In this document: in pieces, positions 43,966 through 54,184 of the stretch
Layout: the number at the start of each line of letters is the position of its first letter
Numbering within the stretch: position 1 is the stretch's first letter
Origin: Astragalus membranaceus
Lineage: Eukaryota; Streptophyta; Magnoliopsida; Fabales; Fabaceae
DNA: 64,000 nt
Assembly: GCA_039519185.1 (NCBI GenBank)
Contig: CM076847.1
Span: 79,645,100 to 79,709,099, forward strand
Direction: 5' to 3'
Translations under genes and position numbers: made by a program
Notes under the pieces: generated by a model
Seen by the model: the letters and a program-made list of their open reading frames with translations, nothing else
Told to the model about the DNA's origin: nothing
Databases searched by the model: none

Positions 43966-45260
43966 GAATTCACCAACTTTTTTAACAACATAACCAACCC
44001 ACGTTTGTCCAAAACAATTAGGGAATATCACTGTGTGTTCACATGGGGCATCAAATAAGGGTACTCTGAACCTGGATATATCAGATATTGGCATAGGGGT
44101 TCGGTCATGTCCTTTCATTTGAGTAGCCAAGACGTATGACCAACACAGCAAAGCAATTCACCAACTTTTTTAACAAGATAACCAACCCACGTTTGTTCAA
44201 AACTATTAGGGAATATCACTGTGTGTTCACATGGGGCACCAAATAATGGTACTCTGAACCTGGATATATCAAATATTCGCATAGGGGTTAGGTCATCTCA
44301 TTTCATTTGAGTAGCCAAGACCAATGACCAAGGTATCCAACCAATTCACCAACTTTTTTAACACAATAGCCAACCCACCTTTGTTCAAAACCATTATGAC
44401 ATATGAATGTGTGGATACATGGGACACCAAATAAGGGTACTATGAACCTTGATATGTCAGATATTCGCATAGGGGTTAGGTCATGTCATTTCATTTGAGT
44501 AGCCAAGACCAATGACCAAGATAGCCAAGCAATTCACCAACTTTTTTAACACAATAGCCAACCCACCTTAGTCCAAAACCATTATGACATATGGCTATTG
44601 TGTTAAAAAAGTTGGTGAATTGCTTGGATACCTTGGTCATTGGTCATGGCTACTCAAATGAAAGGAGATGACCTAACCCCTATGCGAATATATGACATAT
44701 CAAGGTTCAGAGTACCCTTATTTGGTGTCCCATGTGAACACACAGTCATATGTCATAATGGTTTTGTAGTAATGTGGGTTGGCTATTGCATTAAAAAAGT
44801 TGGGGAATTGCTTGGCTACCTTGGTCATTGGTCATGGCTACTCAAATGAAAGGAAATGACCTAACCCCTATGCGAGTATATGACATATCAAGGTTCAGAG
44901 TACCCTTATTTGGTGTCCCATGTGAACACATAGTCATATGTCATAATGGTTTTGCACTAAGGTGGGTTGGCTATTGTGTTAAAAAGGTTGGTGAATTGCT
45001 TGGATACCTTGGTCATTGGTCTTGGCTACTCAAATGAAAGGAGATCACCTAACCCCTATGCGAATATATGACATATCAAGGTTCAGAGTACCCTTATTTG
45101 GTGTCCCATGTGAACACACAGTCATATGTCATAATGGTTTTGGACTAAGGTGGGTTGGCTATTGTGTTAAAAAAGTTGGTGAATTGCTTGGATACCTTGG
45201 TCATTGGTCTTGGCTACTCAAATGAAAGGAGATGACCTAACCCCTATGCAAATATCTGAC
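43966..45260. repeat. Two opposed arrays of a 188-bp unit forming a 1.3-kb palindrome
   Basis: Forward units (AATTCACCAACTTTTTTAAC...) start near 43968, 44155, 44343 and 44532. At about 44591 the orientation flips and units run as the reverse complement, spaced exactly 188 bp (repeated ATGAAAGGA(G/A)AT(G/C)ACC at about 44657, 44845, 45033, 45221). Each 188-bp unit is open in one frame, which produces three near-identical 69-codon ORFs; with no family match and an array origin I do not call them genes. Confidence 0.9.
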
Positions 45261-45394
45261 ACAGTTAATAAAATCTCATCATTCAATATGAAATTTACCA
45301 AAACATTCAAAATCTATTGATACCGATGGAGCATTTGATACATAATCATTGAGAAAATATCAATTACAGTTAAGAAATGTACAGCTATAGCCAC

Positions 45395-45560
45395 TCCAAA
45401 ATAACAATTAATAAATGTACAGCTAAAGACGCAGTGACCATCAGGCTTTATTTCACAAACAGTCAAACCAATAGGCTTCAACTTCTTTCCGAGTTTCTCA
45501 TTTTCAACCATACGATCACTTATAATGTCGTTCTGCTCTACTTGAATTCTTTGTTCCCTG
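45395..45560 (-). pseudogene. OTU-domain cysteine protease fragment in the MULE
   Basis: On the minus strand one frame reads EIDREQRIQVEQNDIISDRM, then VENEKLGKKLKPIGLTVCEI, then KPDGHC. The order 'basic linker, LKPxGLxVxEIKPDGHC' is that of OTU6B/OTU5-like deubiquitinases, with the DGHC carrying the catalytic Asp/Cys pair. After DGHC the expected LYRA continuation is replaced by VFSC and unrelated sequence, and the catalytic His region is absent. A TAA just upstream of EIDRE may mark an exon border or decay. A fragment only; presumably captured. Confidence 0.7.
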
Positions 45561-45764
45561 TCGATTTCTTATTGAGCTTATTTGTCGCGCCTCTGAAACG
45601 ATCGTCACAACATTGTTAACAACTTCCCCTTGAACAATGATACTCAGTAACTCTTCAAAAAGGGTGCACTAAAAAATCACAATTATTTAAATTGTCAATT
45701 TATTTGAAAGGCTTGAAAAGTGTTAAATGAAAAACCTGAAAATCAAAAAGTGTTATCGTAACAC

Positions 45765-46140
45765 AATACCATTGCCAAATCAAGCAAAAACCAATTCTCA
45801 TTCCTTTCGTGTTCCAATGAGTCCAACACATACATATTCTTTTCGTGTTTCTTTAGCACGTAGCACACCCAATGCCCATTAAACACGGCTGGTGCAAAAA
45901 TCAAAAACATGTATACAAGTTAATTAGGTAATTTTCATAATTTGAACATGTACAACAATGGGACCCAAAGAACTCCAAATACACGCTTACCAAATTGGAA
46001 GACCGTAAGAGATAAATGGGTTTTCCCGGGAACTTATGAAATTCCAAATAATCTTTCAAAGTCCAACGCTTTTGGGTCCCATTTTGGAACATTGGTAATT
46101 CACGAATAACTTTGTCCTACATTATAAATCACTACGGTCA
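45765..46140 (-). pseudogene. Ulp1-like (C48) protease fragments in the MULE
   Basis: Reading leftward: an upstream piece (about 46125-45990) gives KRWTLKDYLEFHKFPGKPIY, then after an interruption (about 45902-45767) IFAPAVFNGHWVCYVLKKHE and KNMYVLDSLEHERN. GHW and VLDSL are the catalytic His and Asp neighbourhoods of Ulp1-family SUMO proteases; the catalytic Cys block is not found nearby. The pieces lie downstream of the right-TIR leader and in the same orientation. MULEs carrying Ulp1-like genes are known (Kaonashi type); here the gene is broken. Confidence 0.7.
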
Positions 46141-48245
46141 GTCAAACTGTATTAACAAAATGTTCCCTAAATGAAATGGCTTCAATAAAAGAGTTTTAGA
46201 TTTCCTCGCCGCGGTTCCTCTCCATTGAGAGTGGTTTCTAGGGAACCTTGAGGAAATCAAACATTAATAATAGCTTAACATAATTCTCAAGTTAGATAAA
46301 GTGGGAAACATGAAGACTTCGTTATGTCAACGGGTTTCCAAGCCGAAGTTAACAACTTCCATAGTTAAAGACACCTAAATAAGAGACCAAGGGAGCTGAG
46401 TATATAAAAAACAAATGAAATCAATAGAACATATCACACATGTGTCGTAACCTCATGTTGCTGGTTTTATTCAGTCCACTAATTACCCATAACACAAAGC
46501 ATACAGAATTCTTTGATTTCTGATAGAGAATGGATTGCAAAACTCTAGTTTCATTTTTAGTATTTGTGCCTTATTGATATGATATCTACATGTGCACACA
46601 ACTCAAAGATATATCTAACTCACTACATCAAAATTTCAAAGGTATAATCCAAATAAAAAATACATGGACGCACCTAGTTAGCAATAGTAATTTGTGGAAG
46701 TTGTAACTCTTTTCCAAGCTCTACAACCTTACCATTCAACACATTTATATCATTGATATTTAGAATTATATCTATTGCTTATTTGCTTTACAGAACTGTG
46801 GTTGTTAACCAATGAAGCACAATAGGTCGTGCAGTATCACAAATATTTACCATAGAGCTAAAACTTTTTGTTTGCATTTTGCACTATGCAGAGTTTTATG
46901 CTAACTGGTTCTGTCATTATGTAAACCTCGAGGTTTCAAGTTCCAATCACCACAATCTAAAAATTAGGTACGAGAAAACAAAGACAAAATTTGGTGTACC
47001 TGGGAACATAAACAGTTTTGAGTGTCAACTGTCAAGCAATGCCATGACCATAAAAAATCTCACTGTAAAGGGTAATTTTCACAGCAACAACAAGTAAACT
47101 TTCATGCCCTTATCTGGTCCATAACTTTGTGTTAGTGTTAGTAGCAAGCTGCAATTATAACATCAAAAAATTGTGAAAGTTTCATTATTTTGACATCAAG
47201 TATAAGTTTCATTACACCTGGGAAGCAAACACATATATTTCACGACCAAAGGAAGAAAACACACTTAAAGGTGGTGATGCACAACAAAGCACTCAAGTAT
47301 AAGTTTGATCCAGCTTATCTGTCTAGTCCGTTTCTCTATCGCCGCTGTCGTGTCGATCTTATCTGACCTGTGAATTATTAGACCAGAAGATTAATATCAA
47401 GATTTTCATAGCAAAATCAATATATAAAGTCAATATGTCATATTGCAATCGCATAGTCAAAATTAGATTCTAGTAATTAAAATATATATAAAGTATTGTT
47501 TTCCATCACAATAGCCTGAAGACAAATAACACTTCTCCTGTATATTCCCATCATCACAACTTGAGGTTAAGTATGTTCTAATAGAAACTCACTCACTCTA
47601 TTACAAACAACAAAAAGCATTTTATTTGTCAAAACTTTTGGCTTTAGTGTTTTGCTCATTTTGCTATCACTATAAATATCAAAGATAAGAAAGTTAAACC
47701 AAATCATAGAAAGGAAATCCATCTTTGACCATCCTCTTGAAATATACGTACATGGTGGTGCAAATCCATCTAAACCTACATTTTATCAAACACGTGGTGT
47801 GCAATTTGGTAGAGGTTGTACCTCACCCGAAGTTCTTTGCACGATGGTGTTGTTGTTGTTGTTGTTCTCTTCTCTGTTTTGTGATTGACAACATTGTGGT
47901 TGTTCAAATTTTCTTCTCAGTTTTTCAAGTTGAGATGACTACAATCTGCAAAATTTAGAAAACAAAAAACAAAATGAAATCAATAGAAGGAAGTGAAATC
48001 CAGAAGAAACGGGGAAAACAAAAAATGAAAATCAAACTGAAAAGGTGAGATCGAGAGAGAATGTTTTAGGAAAATGAAAATCAAACTCTAGATCTCCAAC
48101 GAGAGAAAAAGCGTGGACGAAGAATTCGAGAACGAGAAGTTATTCTTGGATGGTTTCTGAAAGGGAGAGCAATGCGAGGGAGGAGAGAGTGCGAGGGACT
48201 GATGATTTTTGCTATAAACCTAAACATTTGTTTTATTTTTCAATG
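46141..48245. other. MULE interior without recognised genes
   Basis: No domain recognised on either strand. Around 48040-48210 the minus strand is C/T-rich with CCCTCGCACTCTCTCC and resembles in style the leader in the TIRs, perhaps the older 5' UTR of the minus-strand protease gene. A (GTT)n run lies near 47848-47865. Confidence 0.45.
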
Positions 48246-48329
48246 AAATGATAGGTGATCCCACCACCGTATTTCTGGAGGTATTTTTGGCTAAATTTGG
48301 CTGGAATTTTTGGCTGAATAGCATTATTG
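48246..48329 (-). repeat. Relic of an older MULE right terminus
   Basis: Ends TTTTTGGCTGAATAGCATTA TTG, the same last 22 bases as the true right end at 49531, with a diverged but alignable 60 bp before it (GATCCCACCACCGTATTT here, GGTCCCACAACTGTATTT there). It stops one base before the inner boundary of the right TIR at 48331. Confidence 0.8.
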
Positions 48330-48330
48330 C

Positions 48331-49531
48331 TTTATGTAACAACAACTCAAGTCAAAAGGTTTCTTCAGTGCCACATTTTGTGGTCATCAAATAAACATCT
48401 TAACATATCAGCTAAACAACCCCAATTAACCAACTTTTCAACCCCAATTTCTTAAGTATAACTCAATTGTTTGTGGTATGACATGTAGAAAATCCATTTG
48501 AACCAGATAGCCACATTAATGCGCCAATTAACCAACTTTTCAAAGCCATAAACCAATCTGGTATTTCACATTTATTTCTTTCAATCTAACTGTAAAGGAC
48601 AAGAGGGCTCAATGTAACCCAAACTTGGTTTTTCACATGCTATTCTTCCCTACTCACTATGAACAACATGAGGACTCTATTTAAGTGCTAAATAGGACAA
48701 TTAATGTAACTATAACTAAAAGGTTTCTACTCTGACATGTACATGCTCAACTTGAACCAAAGAGCCACATTACAACTACAATTAACCAACTTTTGGATGT
48801 CATAAACCAAGCTGATTTTTCAAAGTGTTTTCTTTCTAACCAGTAACCAGAATACAAACACAAAGTCAAATGTCCTTAATAGCACAAACACATTTACCTG
48901 AGTCAAACACAATTACAAAATATACTTGGAGAAACCCTATCATCGTGTTAATTGAAAGAAGCAAACAAACAATGTACCATCAATTAATCTACCATCATGT
49001 TGAAGAAGAGAACGATCTGGTACGAAGATGAAGAAACAATAGGGTTTCCTTTCAAATTAAATTGGGGTTTTTGCAATCAGTCAAATTAGGGACAAATTAA
49101 GGAATAAATCAGTATCCATTACCTGAGTGGAAGAAGGTTGCAGTGGAGAAGAGGTGGAGAAGCGATTAAACGGCGGAGTCACGGCGGAGATAAAAACGGA
49201 GAGGAATGGAGCAGAGGAGACGCGCGATTGGAGGGAGACACACACGCTACCTTCTTGAATGGCGGCGGAGGGCGATGAGCGCTTGAACGGGAGAGCAAGG
49301 CGAAGGAGGAGAGACCGCGAGGGAGAAGGGAGTGCGACGGAGTGACAGCGACAGAGGAGGGAGTGCGAGGGAGTGAGAGCGAGAGATGAGGGAGTGCGAG
49401 GGAGTGAGGGGGCTTCTGTTTTTTTTTCCAATTAAATCAGCTGGTCCCACAACTGTATTTCCATTGTATCATACGTATTTTGTATTTTTGGCTGTATTTT
49501 GGCTACCATTTTTGGCTGAATAGCATTATTG
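48331..49531 (-). repeat. Right terminal inverted repeat of the MULE
   Basis: 1201 bp, the inverted copy of 40106-41307, including the C/T-rich leader and its splice donor, here pointing leftward toward the protease fragments. One visible difference is the C in GCGCCAATTAACC near 48520. Confidence 0.9.
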
Positions 49532-49576
49532 TTTTTTTTACAACAAAGAACATTAAAAGTAGCGTGTCCTATCTAC

Positions 49577-49585
49577 TATAAATAG
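49577..49585 (+). promoter_or_regulatory. TATA box of the basic-7S-globulin-like gene
   Basis: TATAAATAG lies 45 bp upstream of the ATG and only 36 bp from the target duplication at the MULE end. Confidence 0.7.
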
Positions 49586-49621
49586 AAGCGCCTCTGCACA
49601 ATATTATCAACACATTCAGCC

Positions 49622-50929
49622 ATGGATAAATCAAACTTTCAACACCTCACTACTATCCTCTTCCTATTCTTCTCCATTTCATCCTCTTTAGCTCAACAAT
49701 CTTTCAGGCCCAAAGCTCTTGTTCTCCCAGTAACAAAAGATGGCTCAACACTTCAATACGTAGCTAAAATTAACCAAAGAACACCACTTGTACCAGTCAA
49801 CCTCGTCATGGATCTCGGTGGCCAGTTTCTCTGGGTAGATTGTGAAAACAACTACACCTCCTCCACTTACCGCCCTGCACGGTGTCGCTCCGCCCAATGC
49901 TCTCTCGCCAAAGCTAACGGTTGCGGCGATTGCTTCTCAGCACCAAAACCTGGTTGCAACAACAACACTTGCGGTGTCATAGCAGATAACACCGTCACAC
50001 ACACCGCTTCCAGCGGCGAGCTCGCCGAAGATGTTGTCTCTGTTGCTTCCACAAACGGCTTCAACCCGGGACGAAACGTCGCCGTTTCGCGGTTCCTTTT
50101 CTCATGTGCACCAACTTCTTTATTACAAGGACTGGCTAGTGGAGTCTCCGGTATGGCTGGTCTAGGAAGAACTAGAATCGCTTTTCCATCTCAATTTGCT
50201 TCTGCTTTTAGCTTCCATAGAAAGTTTGCTATTTGTTTTTCATCTTCAAACGGCGTCGTTTTCTTTGGAGATGGGCCTTACGTTTTTCTCCCTAACGTGG
50301 ATGCTTCTCAGTCACTTACTTTCACACCACTTTTGATTAACCCAGTTAGTACAGCTTCGGCTTTCACACAAGGAGAGCCTTCATCTGAGTATTTCATTGG
50401 TGTGAAATCTATAAGAATAGATGAGAAGGTGGTTTCTGTTAACACTAGTTTGTTATCTATAGATAATAATGGTGTTGGTGGAACTAAGATTAGTACTGTG
50501 AATCCTTACACGGTTCTGGAAGCTTCTATTTACAAAGCTGTTACTGAAGCTTTTATTACTGCTTCTGCTGCTAGAAATATTACCAGGGTGGCTTCGGTTG
50601 CACCCTTTGAAGTGTGTTTTAGTAGTGAGAGTGTGGGTAGCACGCGGTTAGGTGCGGCGGTGCCTACTATTGATCTTGTTTTGCAAAACAGTGAGATTTG
50701 GAGGATTTTTGGTGCGAATTCAATGGTGAATATAAATGATGATGTGTTGTGTCTTGGCTTTGTCAATGGTGGGGAGAAGAATTCAAGGACTTCGATAGTT
50801 ATTGGAGGGTATCAGCTTGAGAACAATCTTCTGCAGTTCGATTTGGCTACTTCCAGATTGGGATTCAGTTCCTTGCTCTTTGGAAGACAAACTACGTGTG
50901 CAAACTTCAACTTCACATCTACTGCATAG
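49622..50929 (+). CDS. Basic 7S globulin / EDGP / xylanase-inhibitor-like protein (inactive aspartyl protease fold), 435 aa
   Basis: Intronless, full length for the family. Residues 1-24 form a signal peptide (FLFFSISSSLA), so it is secreted. Peptidase A1 fold: first active-site region VMDLGGQFLWVDC (D64) has DLG in place of DTG/DSG, and the second Asp region is IDNNGVGGTKIST (about 280-292) without a DTG, so it should not cleave proteins. Many paired cysteines in 70-120 and the YFIGVKSIRI, VGGTKISTVNPYTVL blocks match TAXI-type inhibitors, carrot EDGP and legume basic 7S globulin/gamma-conglutin. Known relatives inhibit fungal glucanases/xylanases or bind small peptides in the cell wall or seed; the role here is inferred. 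Several N-glycosylation sites (NYT 77, NNT 114, NTS 274, NIT, NFT). The MULE inserted next to its core promoter. Confidence 0.92.
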   Translation: MDKSNFQHLTTILFLFFSISSSLAQQSFRPKALVLPVTKDGSTLQYVAKINQRTPLVPVNLVMDLGGQFLWVDCENNYTSSTYRPARCRSAQCSLAKANGCGDCFSAPKPGCNNNTCGVIADNTVTHTASSGELAEDVVSVASTNGFNPGRNVAVSRFLFSCAPTSLLQGLASGVSGMAGLGRTRIAFPSQFASAFSFHRKFAICFSSSNGVVFFGDGPYVFLPNVDASQSLTFTPLLINPVSTASAFTQGEPSSEYFIGVKSIRIDEKVVSVNTSLLSIDNNGVGGTKISTVNPYTVLEASIYKAVTEAFITASAARNITRVASVAPFEVCFSSESVGSTRLGAAVPTIDLVLQNSEIWRIFGANSMVNINDDVLCLGFVNGGEKNSRTSIVIGGYQLENNLLQFDLATSRLGFSSLLFGRQTTCANFNFTSTA

Positions 50930-51479
50930 AAGTACTTTGCCAACTCAGCATTTTTGGCTACTTAAGATTAATACGAATTAAAGTTTGAATAATTTGTGGT
51001 TTGTGATATTTTTGTTCATAATAATGGCAATGAAATTCATGTATGCACTGTAAACTATTTTCTCCCTTGATTATACACACATGCTTTATGTATCTTCTTT
51101 AATTTTGAATAGTTTGTCTATCAACAAGCATTTGATTAACTTTTCATGAATTGAAATGGTATGTATTTTGCACGTATCATATACTTTGAGGAAAGGGAAA
51201 GAAGGCTACTTAAAACATTCTGATGTCAAATTCTCTGAGTAAAAATATCTAAAAGAAAAAAAAAACACTCTCTGTTTAAATGAAAATAGAAAAAGTACAA
51301 AATTCAAAGCAAAGGGAAACTAAATCAATACTCTTGACAAAAATTATCATCGAAATCGGTAATAAGATAGACCTAACCTATTATCGTTAAAATCTTCTAA
51401 AACAAAACTAGGTGGAATGTCCCACTAAGTGAAACAAAGACTAGTTATGCAAAAATTGCTAAATTATTTGCAAAGAGAT
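50930..51479. other. 3' flank of the basic-7S-globulin-like gene
   Basis: Probable 3' UTR followed by AT-rich spacer; no gene seen. Confidence 0.5.
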
Positions 51480-51544
51480 TTCTTCTCAATGAATATGAGA
51501 AATTGGGAAATACATACTTTTGGTTAGAAAAATAAAAAAATTCA

Positions 51545-51830
51545 ATCTATTTTTAAGTCTCCAAAGGAATCAAACTAACAGACTTATAAGCTGCCACTAC
51601 TAGAGGAAAGTCGCATTCCAACCAAAGATTGGACTTGTCCTTTTGATAAGCAATGTCAATCAACTTCATGGCAACAAAAACGATCGCTTCAAAAGAGGCA
51701 ACAGCTCCCACATAATCCAAGAAACAACCCGTAATATTGCTCCACTTGAGTATGAAAAATTCCTTTGTAAGTAGTGGGGCTAGGATTACCACACAAAGCT
51801 CCATCAAAATTTCACTTTATCACATACTTA
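51545..51830 (-). pseudogene. RNase H-like remnant of another retroelement
   Basis: Minus frame with GCFLDYVGAVASFEA, AMKLIDIAYQKDKSNLWLEC and LVVAAYKSVSLIP, the pattern of the RVT_3 RNase H domain of plant LINE-related sequences (NWLECDS..VV.A). First Asp region missing. The duplicate is at 54315-54590, where an upstream CGNPSPTTYKG is in frame. Confidence 0.6.
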
Positions 51831-51920
51831 TGTGCGCCATGTGACTGGGTTAATAAAAGCAGGAGCCTACAAAGGCTGGCTCATGATCGAGACGTATTTC
51901 AGAAATTGAAACTCTTCAAT

Positions 51921-52070
51921 CACTACTAGAAAAATCTGTAATAGCAAAGAAAATTAGAGGCGGATTGGTCTCCAAAATTAGTGTTACTAACACTTAGAGA
52001 GGAAATTAGAGACAGATTTCACCATTTTCCGTTCTTTGAATTTTGTCGCTATTTCATCTTTTTCTAGTAG
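51921..52070. mobile_element. CACTA-type MITE remnant (150 bp), copy 1
   Basis: Starts CACTACTAGAAAAAT and ends ATCTTTTTCTAGTAG, the inverted complement without the last TG. CACTACTAGAAAA termini are typical of CACTA/En-Spm elements. The duplicate is at 54693-54842. The LINE sits directly at its right end. Confidence 0.75.
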
Positions 52071-52087
52071 CAAATGGATTAGAATTT

Positions 52088-54184
52088 TTTTTTTTTGAAT
52101 ATAATAGGGGCTCAAAGGTCCGAAACGAAAACCACGAGCTACACGGAAACTAATCTAGGAGTAGAAACTCCAATACAATCATTAATCAAAAATTGTAAAA
52201 TGCGCTCCGGAGGATGCTCCCAATAGTGCATGCGTTCCCCACCTTCACACGCAATAGATGCCACACCATCCGCCACCATGTTGGCCTCCCGATGAATATG
52301 CAGGATCTTGACTTGCCACTGACGCTGCAACATCTGCTGGAGGCGATGAACCAGCCCCCTACCCATCATTGTCTCGGAACCATTGCCGGTCAATTGAGAA
52401 ACCACCACCTTAGAATCCAATTGAAGCTCAACGTGCCTGTATCCTTTGGTCCAAGCCAACAACAACCCTTCTAAGGCCCCCCAAAGCTCCGCAATATAGG
52501 CGTGAGTCTCTCCTATGAACCGCGTGAAACCCCCAAGCCACCTACCATGATGATCTCGCACAAGCCCTCCACAACCGCTAATACCACCACCCGCCTTTGA
52601 AGCACCATCTGTGTTAACAGTAACCCAGCCATCAACTGCAGGCTTCCAAGACACTAATACCGTCTCCTTAACTCCCCCCTGAGCAGGATTTAACTGATTC
52701 TTCCCCACCTGATACTCATGAACATATCTCTGAACCACCGTTGCAGGAAAGGCCGGTCTAGAGAAGCTAGGATCATGCATTGTTCTATTACGCCACCCCC
52801 ACAGAAAGAAACAAGTTGTTGCCCACACATTCCTCCATCCCAAGCCATCCATTACCCTTACGTTAAACTGGACCCAAGCCTCAAAATCATACCCAAAGAA
52901 ATTGGATCTCATATCTTGCAACACCAACAACTTCCAAACAGCTATAGCAAGAGGAGCGTCCCGCAAAACATGGATAATAGTCTCATCCACCCCCAACACA
53001 ATAATAACAACCTGAAGTATCCCCACTCCACCTACTACAATACACTCTTGTAGGAAGTTTACCATGCATTATCTGCCACGCAAAGCTTCTAACTCTCTCC
53101 GGAACATCAAGCTTCCAAATAGTTTTCCGATTGACCTCATTGCCCAAACTCGTAGCATTCCGAAGGTAAACATACGCACTAGAAACGGTAAAGTTACCAG
53201 CTCTCTCTTTCGGCCAAAAGAGCAAATCCGACCCCATAGAAGGAGCAGGTGATGGCATGGATAACAGCTTGTTATACATCCGACCTGGTAAAATATGATG
53301 AAGCACATCCAACTTCCAGTTATTAAGCTCATCAACCAAATCCACCACCCTCCAGTCATGCGTGGAAGCAGGAACCTCAGTCACCAACTCACACAAGGGT
53401 TGATTACTATCAAGCCACTTATCAAACCAGAAGCTAACGGTAGTGCCGTCTCCAATAGACCAGGCGCCTTCACTCTTGATATCCTCCAAACAATCAGCGA
53501 TGGCCCTCCACAATTGGGAGTCGGTTACTTTGCATTGCACCTCACCCCGCTCCCAATTGTTTCTCCCATACTTCCCTATTAGCACTTGGCTCCACAACTT
53601 ATTACTTTCGGCCTTGAGGTTCCACGCTAACTTCATGATGCAAGCTTTATTCATATCAGTTAAACGTCTCAGCCCTAGACCACCATTGACCTTAGGGAGA
53701 GTGAGAGTATCCCACTTGATCATATGAAAACGACGCCCTTCATTGCTATCCCCCCAAATAAAGCTTCTTTGAATTTTTTCAGTCTCTCTTAAGCACACCT
53801 TTGGTTTGGGATTTGTCATCATAGTATACGTAGGCATAGCCTGAATAACGGACCGAGCAAGAGTTACACGCCCAGCAAAGGATAAATGAGTTGCTTTCCA
53901 CCCGGAGAGCTTGTGATTCACCTTCTCAATTAAGTAATGAAAATCCTGCCTCTTAGGGGCCCGCCCCAATAATGGAATACCCAAATACTTCCCCATAGCT
54001 TGTGTAGTATTAAACCCAGACATGCGCTCCAACCTTCTACGAGTCACCACATCAACATTCTTAGAAAAAAAATAAGCTAGTTTTCTCCTGACTCACCATT
54101 TGACCAGACATCCCACAAAACTTGTTAAGCGCATTTAAAACGCTAGTCATAGTTGCATCTGTTGCTTTACCAAATAAGAGCAAA
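52088..54184 (-). pseudogene. Duplicated LINE ORF2 3' half (RT thumb, zf-RVT, RNase H)
   Basis: Minus frames 54050-52983 and 53065-52139. The first shows MGKYLGIPLLGRAPKRQDFH, SGWKATHLSFAGRVTLARSV, KLWSQVLIGKYGRNNW and the zf-RVT end SFAWQIMHGKLPTRVYCSRW, CYYC. A one-base insertion in a G run (near 52996) shifts into the second, which carries RNase H with NTDGASKAGGG, AELWGALEGLLLA, LQLDSKVVV and HIHREANMVADGVA, the D-E-D-D set. Poly(A) (as T on plus) at 52088. The SFIWGDSNEG site that is frameshifted in copy 2 is intact here. Upstream, the truncation falls just after the catalytic DDLLLFGKAT. Confidence 0.85.

Larger units (their letters stand above)
40106..49531 (+). mobile_element. Mutator-like element (MULE), 9.4 kb, with 1.2-kb TIRs
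   Basis: The ends read CAATAATGCTATTCAGCC inward from both sides. The inverted repeats span 40106-41307 and 48331-49531 and differ at very few positions by eye. A perfect 9-bp target duplication, tttttttta, lies at 40097-40105 and 49532-49540. Contents: FAR1-type transposase on + (41590-42947, broken), two sets of 186-188 bp tandem repeats, OTU-like and Ulp1-like protease fragments on -, and a diverged relic of the terminal sequence ending at 48329. Near-identical TIRs suggest recent transposition, yet the transposase is frameshifted, so it probably moved with enzyme supplied in trans. Ulp1-bearing MULEs (Kaonashi type) are known in plants. Confidence 0.93.
51480..54184. repeat. Tandem duplication, copy 1 (flank plus LINE 3' half)
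   Basis: Starts TTCTTCTCAATGAATATG and ends inside the LINE reverse transcriptase. It is repeated at 54250-56953 with almost the same length (2705 and 2704 bp) and few differences. Confidence 0.92.

Noticed and set aside
44640..45225. Three near-identical 69-codon ORFs in tandem
   Set aside because: They follow the 188-bp repeat period within a palindromic array; no family features or promoter-leader structure.
49081..49450. 116-codon Ser/Pro/Leu-rich ORF in the right TIR (and its partner at 40187)
   Set aside because: Lies in the C/T-rich untranslated leader of the TIR; no in-frame link across the splice donor was evident.
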